This document shows, in pieces, positions 34,468 to 44,090 of a stretch of DNA of 64,000 nt. Both the position numbers and the translations under genes were made by a program. Under the pieces are notes generated by a model. That model did no database searches. It had not been told where the DNA came from and saw only the letters and a program-made list of their open reading frames with translations. Numbering within the stretch: the stretch's first letter is position 1; each line of letters starts with the position of its first letter. The stretch is from Dyadobacter sp. Leaf189. Its GTDB lineage: Bacteria > Bacteroidota > Bacteroidia > Cytophagales > Spirosomataceae. The DNA is taken from positions 248,001 to 312,000 of the forward strand of contig NZ_LMPS01000006.1 of assembly GCF_001424405.1 (NCBI RefSeq). Reading direction: 5' to 3'.

Positions 34468-36414
34468 TTGAAAAACGCTTCTACCCTGTTGAACTGGTTA
34501 CCGGGCTCGCCCCTCCGCCGTGTCACCTGCTTTATCGTTTTTGTTCTTAGCATCGCAGCACAGGCAGTTTCTGGCCAGAGTTCGGTGTCGCAGGATTCAC
34601 TTTATATCCGCGAACATTATACGAAAATGGAGCGGATGGTACCCATGCGTGACGGAGTAAGACTATTTACTTCAATTTACGTCCCGAAAGACATTTCTGC
34701 CGGGAAAAAATATCCGATCCTGCTTAATCGCACACCTTATAGCGTGGCGCCTTATGGTGAAGAACTTTACAAGCTGACGATCGGCCCGAGCATGCATTTT
34801 GCGCGCGACGGATATATTATCGTCTACCAGGACGTACGTGGCAAGTATATGTCGGAAGGTGACTTTGAAGCCTACCGCCCATTTATACCAAACAAGAAAT
34901 CAAAAACTGACATCGACGAAAGCTCCGACACTTTCGATACGATCGACTGGCTGACCAAGAATATCGAATATCATAATGGAAAAGTGGGCAGCTGGGGTAT
35001 CTCGGCGCCGGGGTATTACGCGACGATGACCGCCGTCGACGCACATCCTGCATTGAAAGTAGCATCGCCACAAGCCCCCGTGACCGATTGGTTTATGGGT
35101 GACGACCGCCATCACAACGGCGCTTTTTTCCTGATGGGCACATTTGCATTCCTTTCTTCCTATGGAGCGCCGCGGCCGGCCCCCACTCCGAAAGGCACTC
35201 CTGCTTTCAGTGCTTATGGAACACCGGATTCTTACGAGTTCTACAAGAAACTGGGTCCGCTGAAAAATGTGAACGAAAAGATCTTCAAAAACCAGAACCG
35301 CATTTGGAATCAGATGATGGAAAATGAAACCTACAATGATTTCTGGAAAGCGCGCACGCCGGTGCCGCATTTAAAGAATATCAAACCCGCAGTGATGGTT
35401 GTAGGTGGTTGGTTTGATCAGGAAGATCTTTACGGTCCGTTGAAAACATACCAGGGGATTGAAAATAACAAACCCAAATCACCTAACCTGTTGGTAATGG
35501 GACCCTGGATTCACGGTGGCTGGGCGCGGGGTACCGGTGAGTCGCTGGGCGATATTCGTTTCGGTGCACGTACAAGTGAATTTTATCAGAAGGAAATCGA
35601 GTTACCCTACTTTAATCACTTCCTCAAAGACCAGCCTGATCCTGCATTACCGAAAGCATACATTTTTGAAACGGGATCAAACCAGTGGAAAAAGTACGAT
35701 CAGTGGCCTCCGAAAAATACCGTTGAAAAAAAGCTGTACTTCCACCCCGACGGGACTTTGTCATTTACCCCCACGATGACAACGATGCAAGCAGGCGCAA
35801 AACCTGCCTTTCACGAATACACGAGCGATCCTGATAAGCCGGTGCCTTATACTTCCGAAATCCGTATTATCCGCGGGTCGGATTTTATGTATGAAGACCA
35901 GCGTTTTGCGGCTACCCGGCCCGATGTGCTGGTTTATGAATCTGCTCCGCTTGAACAGGATGTGACCATCTCCGGCAATGTTTTTGCTGATCTTTTCATT
36001 TCATCAACAGGTACAGATGCCGACTTCGTGGTCAAGCTGATCGATGTGTACCCGGGCGATGCACCCAATGACAGTCCGGTCAATCCGAACATGAAAATGG
36101 GCGGATTTCAGTTGCTGGTTCGTGGAGAGGTAATGCGTTCCAAATTCCGGAACAGCTTTTCGAAACCGGAGCCGCTCGTGCCTGGCAAAATCGAACATGT
36201 GAAATTCGATATGCAGGACGCCGCCCATTGTTTTAGAAAAGGTCACAAAATAATGGTACAGGTACAGAGTTCCTGGTTCCCCTTAGTCGACCGCAATCCG
36301 CAGCAGTTCGTCAACATTTACAAAGCTTCCGAGAAAGATTTCAAGAAAGCGAATCACCGGATCTATCTTTCTGGAAGCAGCTCTTCGTACGTCGGTGTGA
36401 GGGTTTTGGAGTGA
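34468..36414 (+). CDS. CocE/NonD-family hydrolase (X-Pro dipeptidyl-peptidase S15-like)
   Basis: 648 residues, starting at TTG 34468; no better ATG precedes the signal peptide (FIVFVLSIAAQAVSGQ). The alpha/beta-hydrolase core contains MVPMRDGVRLFTSIYVP, the nucleophile in VGSWGISAPGYYA, and WIHGGWARG with a likely catalytic His. A C-terminal galactose-binding-like beta domain ends the protein. It is a secreted serine hydrolase that could act on acyl or peptide bonds. Confidence 0.86.
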   Translation: MKNASTLLNWLPGSPLRRVTCFIVFVLSIAAQAVSGQSSVSQDSLYIREHYTKMERMVPMRDGVRLFTSIYVPKDISAGKKYPILLNRTPYSVAPYGEELYKLTIGPSMHFARDGYIIVYQDVRGKYMSEGDFEAYRPFIPNKKSKTDIDESSDTFDTIDWLTKNIEYHNGKVGSWGISAPGYYATMTAVDAHPALKVASPQAPVTDWFMGDDRHHNGAFFLMGTFAFLSSYGAPRPAPTPKGTPAFSAYGTPDSYEFYKKLGPLKNVNEKIFKNQNRIWNQMMENETYNDFWKARTPVPHLKNIKPAVMVVGGWFDQEDLYGPLKTYQGIENNKPKSPNLLVMGPWIHGGWARGTGESLGDIRFGARTSEFYQKEIELPYFNHFLKDQPDPALPKAYIFETGSNQWKKYDQWPPKNTVEKKLYFHPDGTLSFTPTMTTMQAGAKPAFHEYTSDPDKPVPYTSEIRIIRGSDFMYEDQRFAATRPDVLVYESAPLEQDVTISGNVFADLFISSTGTDADFVVKLIDVYPGDAPNDSPVNPNMKMGGFQLLVRGEVMRSKFRNSFSKPEPLVPGKIEHVKFDMQDAAHCFRKGHKIMVQVQSSWFPLVDRNPQQFVNIYKASEKDFKKANHRIYLSGSSSSYVGVRVLE

Positions 36415-36554
36415 TGATTGGGATCGTTTTTGCTGGGAATGGGTTTCCTAGATTCCTAGGCGAGTCCCAAGTCACGATTGTCGACCAGACGTAGGAAGAA
36501 TGTGTGTTTGATGATTGTTATTGTTATATTTAAATTAGAATCTACGCTGACATT

Positions 36555-36785
36555 ATGTATAGGAAAGTATTTGTAGCCGAGCATTCAGAAGACCTCATGG
36601 TAAGGCTGCCAGATGAATATTTGCATAAAGGCATTGAAGTAATTGCCTTTGAGCTCGACAGCAATACAGATGAGCTTTATGCTGCTAAAAAGGACGCCGC
36701 GCGAAAAGCAATGCGATTTTTCGATAGCATTCAGGTGGATCTGAGCCATTATAGATTTAACAGGGATGAAGCCAATGAGAGATAA
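36555..36785 (+). CDS. Putative antitoxin of a PIN toxin pair
   Basis: 76 residues. It has a beta-rich N terminus (RKVFVAEHSEDLMVRLPDEYL) and a basic helical C terminus (AKKDAARKAMRFF). No standard DNA-binding fold is certain. It overlaps the PIN gene by 20 bases, typical of a toxin-antitoxin operon, and is inferred as the antitoxin from this position. Confidence 0.65.
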   Translation: MYRKVFVAEHSEDLMVRLPDEYLHKGIEVIAFELDSNTDELYAAKKDAARKAMRFFDSIQVDLSHYRFNRDEANER

Positions 36786-37185
36786 AATCTTTATTGACAG
36801 CAACATTGCCTTATATCTGCTAGACTTGCCCGATAGCCCTAAAAAACAGATTGCCTCCTCGATTATCTTCGAATTGCCGTTTATCAGTCCGCAAGTGGTT
36901 TTTGAATGCTTTAATGTTTGTCTCCGGAAACTCAGATTAGATCGGGAAAAATCTTTCAGGTTCGTGAATGAGCTTGTTTCAAGTACTTTTATGCAATCTG
37001 AAACCGAGCATGTGGTCAGCCTAGCATTATACCTTTTTGACAGATACATGCTGCAACCTTTTGACGCCAAGATCATTGCCTCAGCATTGGAAGCAGATTG
37101 CACTATACTCTATTCAGAAGATATGCAGAACGGCCTGGTAATCGAAAACAAACTGACCATTATCAATCCTTTTTTAGGAAGTTAA
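36766..37185 (+). CDS. PIN-domain toxin (VapC-like)
   Basis: 139 residues. Acidic active-site residues of PIN RNases are visible: Asp in IFIDSNIALYLL, Glu in VVFECFNV, Asp in QPFDAKIIASALE and Asp in LYSEDMQN. VapC-like toxins cleave RNA, often tRNA or rRNA, unless bound by the antitoxin. ATG at 36766 or 36775 may be the start. Its stop shares the TTAA with the convergent NtrC-type gene (37182). Confidence 0.8.
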   Translation: MKPMRDKIFIDSNIALYLLDLPDSPKKQIASSIIFELPFISPQVVFECFNVCLRKLRLDREKSFRFVNELVSSTFMQSETEHVVSLALYLFDRYMLQPFDAKIIASALEADCTILYSEDMQNGLVIENKLTIINPFLGS

Positions 37186-38519
37186 AGTTTATACTCTTCA
37201 ATCTTCCGGTACAAGGTCGCAATGCCAATTTCTAAAAGGCGCGCAGCTTCTGCTTTGTTGCCTTTTGTATAATTCAGGACTTTTTGTACATGCAGCTTCT
37301 CCGCGCTTGCAAGTGAAAAGGCAGATAGATTTTTGGAGCTTCCGGTACGTTCTTGCAGCAAATCCGCTGGAAGTGTTTCTGTCCCCAAGACAGGTTCGTC
37401 TGTGAGGATGACGCTGCGTTCGATGATATTTTTCAGCTCACGGATATTGCCTGTCCAGCGGTTTCTTTGCAAGGCAGCTATAAAATCCGCAGACAGCGAA
37501 GTTATTTTCTTATTTGCTTTCAACGCATAAATACTTGCAAAACCCTTCGCCAGCGCTTCTATGTCACCTTTTCGATCTCTCAGCGCTGGAATGTTGACCT
37601 GAAAAACTGACAATCTGTAATATAAATCACTCCTGAAATTACCCGATTCAATTTCTTTATTGAGGTCGCGGTTGGTTGCCGCGATTACGCGCACATTTAC
37701 TTTGGTCGGCTGCGTATCTCCTATCTTGATAAATTCATGAGATTCAAGTACGCGGAGCAATTTTGCTTGCAGTTCCAACGCTAGCTCACCAATTTCATCA
37801 AGGAAAATAGTACCGTTATGTGCTTCTTCAAATAACCCTTTCTTATCACGTACCGCACTTGTAAAAGCGCCAGCCTTATAGCCAAACATCTCGCTTTCAA
37901 GAAGTTCCTTCCCAAAAGCTGAGCAATTGACAGCCACAAAAGGCTTTTTAGACCGACTGCTTGCCTGATGAATAGATTGCGCAAAAACCTCCTTACCCGT
38001 ACCCGTTTCTCCTAAGAGCAAGACAGTCGTGTCAGTCGGAGCTACTTTTCTGGCTAAGGCGATGCTTTGCAGCAGGTTTTCAGACTTCCCTATGATAGAG
38101 TCGAACGAGTATTTCTCGCCCACCTGCTTTTCCAGCTGATACACCCGCCTGTTCAGCTCTGCCTTTTCAATAGCGCGGTGAACAAGAGGAATAATTTTGT
38201 TGTTGTCGTCGCCTTTGGTTATGTAATCGAATGCACCATTCTTAATAGCCTGCACACCATCTGGAATATTTCCGTATGCCGTCAACAAGACTACCTCGAT
38301 GAGTGGATATTTATCCTTGACAGTTGTTATAAAATCCACACCGTTCCCGTCCGGCAGCTTTACGTCGCAAAGTAAGATATCAATGTCGGACTGATCGAGC
38401 CGCTTCAATCCTGACTTCAAATCACCTGCTTCTAAAACTTCGAATCCTTCCAATGTGACGATCCGTGCGATCAGCCCTCTTAACTTTTCTTCATCATCAA
38501 TGATGAGTATTTTCTTCAT
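37182..38519 (-). CDS. Sigma-54-dependent response regulator, variant GAFTSA loop
   Basis: 445 residues. Receiver at 1-120 (ILIIDDEEKLRG, phospho-Asp in LLCDVKLPDGNG); AAA+ core with the Walker A GETGTGKEVFA and TIFLDEIGELALE; C-terminal Fis-like helix-turn-helix (NKAEAARLLEIGIATLYRKIEE). The sigma-54-contacting loop reads GAFTSA rather than GAFTGA (Ser221, codon AGT at 37857-37859). An upstream receiver gene (38545) precedes it by 25 bases. No kinase is adjacent. Confidence 0.87.
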   Translation of the reverse strand: MKKILIIDDEEKLRGLIARIVTLEGFEVLEAGDLKSGLKRLDQSDIDILLCDVKLPDGNGVDFITTVKDKYPLIEVVLLTAYGNIPDGVQAIKNGAFDYITKGDDNNKIIPLVHRAIEKAELNRRVYQLEKQVGEKYSFDSIIGKSENLLQSIALARKVAPTDTTVLLLGETGTGKEVFAQSIHQASSRSKKPFVAVNCSAFGKELLESEMFGYKAGAFTSAVRDKKGLFEEAHNGTIFLDEIGELALELQAKLLRVLESHEFIKIGDTQPTKVNVRVIAATNRDLNKEIESGNFRSDLYYRLSVFQVNIPALRDRKGDIEALAKGFASIYALKANKKITSLSADFIAALQRNRWTGNIRELKNIIERSVILTDEPVLGTETLPADLLQERTGSSKNLSAFSLASAEKLHVQKVLNYTKGNKAEAARLLEIGIATLYRKIEEYKL

Positions 38520-38544
38520 GTTAAACAGAGCTTAGCGGACTTAC

Positions 38545-38970
38545 TCAAGCGTGTTTGTTAGGGTGAAGGCAGCACTGCCAGTAATCGTAAATGATCTTGA
38601 GGCGGTTTTTAAGATCTGTGAAACTATCCTCTTTTTTGAAGAAGCCTTGTATGGTGGAATCGTAGGCTGCTTCAATCACCAGGGGATTGTCGGCAGTACT
38701 AAGGAAAACGAATGGAATTGACTTTCTTCGCAAAAATTCATTTTCATCAATGCGATTTCTTAGTTCAAGTCCGTTCATTACCGGCATGTTGATATCGCAA
38801 ATGATGATGAATGGTTGTTCTTGGGTTGTTTCAAGATATAGAAGCGCTTCCAGCCCATTCCCAAAAAAAATAAGCTTATTGGGAAGGTTCAATTCTTCGA
38901 TTACGCTTTGGATCAGAAACTGATCGTCAACGTCGTCTTCGATAGAAATGATCGGTCCTCTTACTGACAT
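38545..38970 (-). CDS. Single-domain response regulator
   Basis: 141 residues, all receiver: ISIEDDVDDQFLIQ acidic pocket, phospho-Asp in IIICDINMPVMNG, Thr/Ser in FVFLSTAD, and Lys in GFFKKED. The C terminus has a WQCCLHPN tail of unknown role. It is read together with the sigma-54 regulator downstream, possibly as a relay pair whose kinase lies elsewhere. Confidence 0.82.
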   Translation of the reverse strand: MSVRGPIISIEDDVDDQFLIQSVIEELNLPNKLIFFGNGLEALLYLETTQEQPFIIICDINMPVMNGLELRNRIDENEFLRRKSIPFVFLSTADNPLVIEAAYDSTIQGFFKKEDSFTDLKNRLKIIYDYWQCCLHPNKHA

Positions 38971-39060
38971 GCCGGATATTTTAAGGCTATTGATGTCGGC
39001 AAATATCGCAATTATTCAATCCAATACCAATCCGACATTTCCACCACGCAATGCTTTTAG

Positions 39061-39094
39061 AAACCAAGCTGCTTATAAGAGAGCAGCTTGGTTT
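39061..39094 (-). terminator. Terminator after the 1597-residue T9SS gene
   Basis: Stem AAACCAAGCTGC / GCAGCTTGGTTT with a 10-base loop, 30 bases past the stop of the minus-strand gene. Confidence 0.75.
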
Positions 39095-39123
39095 TCTTAA
39101 GAAAAGCTAAAATTCAGCATTAG

Positions 39124-42100
39124 CTATTTTTTGATGATAAGCTTTTGGGTGAACATTAACTCACCGCGTCTTACCCTAACAACATATGTACCATCAATTA
39201 GCTTGGAGATATCAAGCTTCTCTCCCTCCCAATTGACGTCAAGGACAGCCCTGCCGTGCTGGTCGTATATCTGCAGTGGGTGTTGCTGCCCCTTCTTGTA
39301 AACCCCAGGCATAAGCTCCACATCATTGCTGGCTGGGTTAGGGAAGACCGTCATTTCAATTTCAGGGTATTTGACTTCAAAACCATAGATCCGCAAAGCT
39401 TTTTTAGTTGCCTGCCCTGCATTTGAACGGTGATGAAGGGTATTATCTGTTAGATCAACTTCAAATAAGAAGTGAAATTGAAGGTTTGTGACTGGCTCAA
39501 AAAAATGACCTTGTGCATCTGAGTCCAACTCCTGATTAGCAGCACCTTTATCCCACAGCTGTGTTTGAATGGCGACAGCCCCCTCCATTTCGGACGTTTT
39601 TAGATAAATCGGATCAGCTTTGGTAATTACTGCGTCTACATTATAAATACCATTTGCCAGGGGGAGTACTCCTTTCGGATTAGAAAAGTGCGACTTTAAG
39701 CCCATTTTACTGAATACTACATCTCCATTCGGATCGCGGATTACAAGGTTGTAATCGGCGACAGGTCCTGGTAAGCCGAAGCTATCGAAGCATAAGAGAC
39801 TAAAATTGAAGTTGAGCTCGGGGACAATTGGTTCTCCTTCGGTATGAAACACTGCGCTAACCTCTTTCGTCTCGCATGATTTATCTGAACCTATCGAAGA
39901 AACGAACCAACTTATATCCTTATCAAAAGATAAGTTTTCTAGGGTAAAAGTACTTCCAGATACTTCGGTGTCAACCAGTGTTGAGCCACCCTCTACTTTT
40001 GCAAATAAACGCACATTAGTAACCCCTGGCGGCATTGTCCACGTAAGTTGAACAGAGTTATTGGCTCCCAGCTGCACTCCATTGACATTGTTAGGAATAA
40101 GGTTTGACGGGCTGGGTGGAAGAATAAAGTAAAACGCTGATGCTGCAGGTCCAAGCAACCATACACCATCGGAATTCTTGATAGCTCCGCGGACACTGCG
40201 AAGGTATGGGCCTGGATAAACTGAAGCATTGCTTATCACAGGAGATTTTGTATCTCCCTCAACTCTATCCATAACAATAAATTTCTGAAATAATGGATCG
40301 AAAATGCTATACTGGTAAGCTTTTACGCCCGCAATTGGCTTCCAGGATATCTGTACCCCCTGTCCTGCATTTACACACGTAAGCGGATCAAGATCCGGCT
40401 TGGGCGCAAGTTCGGCCTTGGTAGTAAAGTGGAACCACTCGGATACTGCCCCCTCTTCCTCATATAAAATAAAAGGAGCGATTGGATTCTTCTTTGGGAT
40501 AATGGCCCATTTATACTCTTTGTCATTATTGAGCTCCAATAAGTCTGGGATGTGAAGCGTAAAATCAGTGAAGGTGGCTGACGTGTCCTGTGCAAGAGAT
40601 TGGTATAGCGGATCTTTTACATACAATTGATAGTAGTCCGCACTGTTAGGACTGAGTTTACCAGCCATCAAACGGATATCCTCACCAAATAGCGGAACTT
40701 CGGCATAGTTAGCTGGGGAATACAACGGGATTGTCGGCAGATCTGTCTTAAACCAAATCGAATTACTCCATTCTCCATAAATTGTCGGGAAGTTATTCTT
40801 CTCCTCATCTGTAAAATTGACAATCATTCCATTTGGTAAAACGTGAACTGCCCATTCGGAGCCAAGCTTTTGTTTCGCAGCTACTTTATAAGTATAACTT
40901 TTCTGTTTCGAAAGTGCGAGTTCCGTATTTATAACAAGCTTGTCTTCATCGTAAGGTTCATCTACGGGAATGAGATGCCCGGAGACGGGACTTATATCAT
41001 CCAGCACATGGATGTCATAACCAGCAGCCCCAGGCGTACTTCCAAAGGTGAACAGCGTACTCCATGCTGGGACGATGGCTGCCTGTAATGGCTGCGATAC
41101 TGTAACTGCCGGGATATGGTCTGTGGCAAAAGGATAAGTTAAAGTCCATTTTTTCTTGTTGAGCAGTGACTCACAAAACTTTGGATCATTTGTTCCAGCA
41201 CAGTGTTCCCGCGCTCCCGGTCCGTCGGCCAAATGTGAACGAACGAAGTATCTGTGCCCTGGCTCCAAATTAATTAACCCGTAAGTCATACTGGTCATTA
41301 ACTCGGGCGCCTGGTTGCTCACAAATCTGTAGACAGGTGCTTCACTCTCACTAAACGTGGCACTTTCGCTTACCTCAAAAAGCCGGTAGCTCTCGTACAA
41401 CGGATACTCTGATTCAACACCAACTTTTACCGGCCAAGGGTATGCCACTGCATCATCTTCCGGCGAATGTGCCAAGGTTGACGCATAATCCGGCAATTCC
41501 AGAACCGTTGCCCAAGCATCAAAGAGCGTAATGTGCTCCTTTGATTTGGGACCGTATTGAGGATAGGCGTGCAATGCAGTCATAGTTGCCTGGCGGAACT
41601 CTTCGACGCCTGCATTGTACGAAACAGCCCGTGATGCAGCCCAGAGCACACGCAATGCAAGTTCTCTGGGCATTTTATTAACGAAGTAGGTTAAACTACC
41701 GGGCTCGTCATTTGTGTATCCAGTAGGGCCTTCTGTTCCGTGCACAAGTAAGTAGTAGAAGAATTGAAGAAAGCCTGCATTATGTTTGGGGCTGGTATTA
41801 CTCCAGTTCGCTCCATGATAAACAGTCGGCTGATCGTAAAGCTTTGGCTGAGAAAAGTCGGTCATGGGCGTAGAAGGTGATATTTCCTCAAAGAGCGTCC
41901 ATATACTTTCGGCATCAGGATTTTGCTTTTCGCGCTCCTCATCTTTCTTGATTTCCAAAGCGAAAATATTAGCAAGGCCTGACATGATTGTTCTCGCATC
42001 CAAATCCCTCTCTACATCCATTGCAACCGGAAAGTCTCTGCATAACTGTAATGAGAGAGCATAAGTCCTGAATATTTCGTCTCTACACGCGGACGAAGGT

Positions 42101-43917
42101 TTATATGGATAAAACAGATAAGCATAATTCCCATAATGCCATAATTCCGAGATGTCGCCCGAAGGGTCACCAACTGTATTAGTCAAACCAACCTTCCCAG
42201 TTCCGTCCATTCCTAAGTGCTGGAATTTAGTCATGAACCAACTTTTTGCTTTACTTGAATAAGCATGAACACTCACGCCTACCTTCGATTTCAACAGATT
42301 TTGATCCTTGCCGTAAAGCTGACTTTGCTGCGGATTTAAGTTTATGAAAGAGGACTGACCATCAGGAGCTAGCGGGTCGTATTCGACCGTTTCAATAAGG
42401 CCGCCGGTGGAACAATCAACCAACAAAACCGCGCGTGCGCTATTTGGATCTTCTGTTAATGTTACCTCTTTTGCACTGAATGTTACCGGGCCATTAAACC
42501 AGCTTTCAGCCTCTTTGGTAACCGCGCAATCCGCATTGCTGGTGTAAGGCCTCTTGCCTATCCCAACCGCGTAACATGCTGTCATGATCCTCTTGTAAAC
42601 CGGCGAGCCTACCGGATGCCCGTTCAATACTGCGGCTTTAAGTAGTAATACCCTGAAGTCTGAATAAGTGGTATTTGCATTCAATCCAGGAACCAGCGCA
42701 TCATAGAAGAGTTTCAGTGCCAGCTCGTAAGTTGCGTGTTTGTCTCCGGGAATGAGGGGCTCTGTGACGAACAAGCCCTTGGAAATATCATCATCAGGAT
42801 ACCCGGTTCTAGCAGTGTTGAGCAAATAAAAAAGGTACTTGCCCACGGCAGAGTTGCGACCCATTGGGTCAAGACCATCTACCCAGAATGTTCCTTTATA
42901 AGTACTGGGTAGATCATGTTGCTTCGGATTATCAAAAGGCACGGACACCGGGTAGCCTGCGGGAAATACATCTTCCTTGTCCGGTGCCCAGTTGGGATTC
43001 GTAAATTTCCTTTGGGGGTCTTCCCAGTTAACAAATGCCAGACTCAGCACCTGACTTAACACACCCGTGAGATAGAATGCTTCGCTAGCCTTATTCAATT
43101 CACCAGGTAAATGCGCAATAGCAAGCTCGTTTGACAACAAATATGCCAGATCAGACCTCGATACCAGCGATATGCCATTCAGAGTTTCAGTATTAAAAGT
43201 GACTCTCTCACCAATAATATCCGGTAAGGAGCTCTTTCGAAGTACGATCTCAATAGGCCAATAGCCCTCTTTATCAATCCCATCATGCCCCAGGAAGGTG
43301 TGCGTGAATTTTGTAAAACGCTGTGCAATATGCAATGCGCTGGTTCCGTAAGTGGACAGAATGGGGTTGGGCGTTATCGGATTACCTTCCTCATTGAGAT
43401 TCGATAACAAACCTAACGATCCATTATAAACCGCTGGTGGCGCGCCGGAATTCAAAATGGAAGCAAAAGGGTACTCAATGGCAGTTTCTGTATCGCCATC
43501 TTCAATACCTGTGATTTCAATGGGTGCCCAGAGTTCCTTTGCCGGATCCCGTGGTGAACGAAGAGCCAGGCCGGTAGTGTAGTAATTACCAAAGGGTACT
43601 GCAGGCTGAGTGGGATCATATTCGTTTTCAATGTACGGCAAATAGGCTGTCAGCCAGACACCCTGCATGCCATAGTACTGGGTAGGTACTTGCACCCAGT
43701 AGTTCGTTGAATTATAAAGCACCCCAAATTTGTTCGGTGGTGGTGGCTGCAATGGGTCATAGTTCACTTTCGGGTAAGAAGGCGGCTTGACCGATTCGTC
43801 CTGCGCATAGACCGTGCTTATTCCCGAAATTGAGAGCACCAAAAACAAGAAAAGCCGGATTAGGGTAACCGGCACAGCGCACGCCTGCCAGGGAGGGAAT
43901 CGTAAAATTCTGTTCAT
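39124..43917 (-). CDS. Large secreted T9SS protein with two degenerate thermolysin-like (M4) modules
   Basis: 1597 residues. Signal peptide near residues 18-39. Two modules, about 190-455 and 545-807, follow the layout of thermolysin: an ALHIAQRFTKFTHTFLGHDG-type start, an ASEAFYLTGVLSQVL / ARTIMSGLANIF segment at the NEAISDIF position, and C-terminal helices such as NAGFLQFFYYLLVHG. The zinc ligands are absent in both: the HExxH site reads LSNEL (261-265) and SLQLC (622-626), and the third-ligand Glu is Gly285 and Ser646. His712 and the Asn after it match thermolysin His231-Ile-Asn. Fibronectin-like domains (about 850-1400) and a sorting domain (MTVFPNPASNDVELMPG) follow. Likely a non-catalytic binding or structural protein. 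Confidence 0.72.
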   Translation of the reverse strand: MNRILRFPPWQACAVPVTLIRLFLFLVLSISGISTVYAQDESVKPPSYPKVNYDPLQPPPPNKFGVLYNSTNYWVQVPTQYYGMQGVWLTAYLPYIENEYDPTQPAVPFGNYYTTGLALRSPRDPAKELWAPIEITGIEDGDTETAIEYPFASILNSGAPPAVYNGSLGLLSNLNEEGNPITPNPILSTYGTSALHIAQRFTKFTHTFLGHDGIDKEGYWPIEIVLRKSSLPDIIGERVTFNTETLNGISLVSRSDLAYLLSNELAIAHLPGELNKASEAFYLTGVLSQVLSLAFVNWEDPQRKFTNPNWAPDKEDVFPAGYPVSVPFDNPKQHDLPSTYKGTFWVDGLDPMGRNSAVGKYLFYLLNTARTGYPDDDISKGLFVTEPLIPGDKHATYELALKLFYDALVPGLNANTTYSDFRVLLLKAAVLNGHPVGSPVYKRIMTACYAVGIGKRPYTSNADCAVTKEAESWFNGPVTFSAKEVTLTEDPNSARAVLLVDCSTGGLIETVEYDPLAPDGQSSFINLNPQQSQLYGKDQNLLKSKVGVSVHAYSSKAKSWFMTKFQHLGMDGTGKVGLTNTVGDPSGDISELWHYGNYAYLFYPYKPSSACRDEIFRTYALSLQLCRDFPVAMDVERDLDARTIMSGLANIFALEIKKDEEREKQNPDAESIWTLFEEISPSTPMTDFSQPKLYDQPTVYHGANWSNTSPKHNAGFLQFFYYLLVHGTEGPTGYTNDEPGSLTYFVNKMPRELALRVLWAASRAVSYNAGVEEFRQATMTALHAYPQYGPKSKEHITLFDAWATVLELPDYASTLAHSPEDDAVAYPWPVKVGVESEYPLYESYRLFEVSESATFSESEAPVYRFVSNQAPELMTSMTYGLINLEPGHRYFVRSHLADGPGAREHCAGTNDPKFCESLLNKKKWTLTYPFATDHIPAVTVSQPLQAAIVPAWSTLFTFGSTPGAAGYDIHVLDDISPVSGHLIPVDEPYDEDKLVINTELALSKQKSYTYKVAAKQKLGSEWAVHVLPNGMIVNFTDEEKNNFPTIYGEWSNSIWFKTDLPTIPLYSPANYAEVPLFGEDIRLMAGKLSPNSADYYQLYVKDPLYQSLAQDTSATFTDFTLHIPDLLELNNDKEYKWAIIPKKNPIAPFILYEEEGAVSEWFHFTTKAELAPKPDLDPLTCVNAGQGVQISWKPIAGVKAYQYSIFDPLFQKFIVMDRVEGDTKSPVISNASVYPGPYLRSVRGAIKNSDGVWLLGPAASAFYFILPPSPSNLIPNNVNGVQLGANNSVQLTWTMPPGVTNVRLFAKVEGGSTLVDTEVSGSTFTLENLSFDKDISWFVSSIGSDKSCETKEVSAVFHTEGEPIVPELNFNFSLLCFDSFGLPGPVADYNLVIRDPNGDVVFSKMGLKSHFSNPKGVLPLANGIYNVDAVITKADPIYLKTSEMEGAVAIQTQLWDKGAANQELDSDAQGHFFEPVTNLQFHFLFEVDLTDNTLHHRSNAGQATKKALRIYGFEVKYPEIEMTVFPNPASNDVELMPGVYKKGQQHPLQIYDQHGRAVLDVNWEGEKLDISKLIDGTYVVRVRRGELMFTQKLIIKK

Positions 43918-44090
43918 AGATGGGGATATATTAAGCTGAAAAACTCAGCCATAATACCCCCGCTTCCAACACTTTGATTTTAGCAACGTACAAACGGCCT
44001 CAACCTGGTTATTCACCGGATCGAGGCCTGGTAGTAGTTTGTAGCACGATCGAAATGTAACTATTGAAAACGGAAAGAACTTAGCGAACC

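Noticed and set aside
36430..36480. Small inverted stretch around TTCCTAGATTCCTAGG
   Set aside because: Short and imperfect; no gene or site associated with it.
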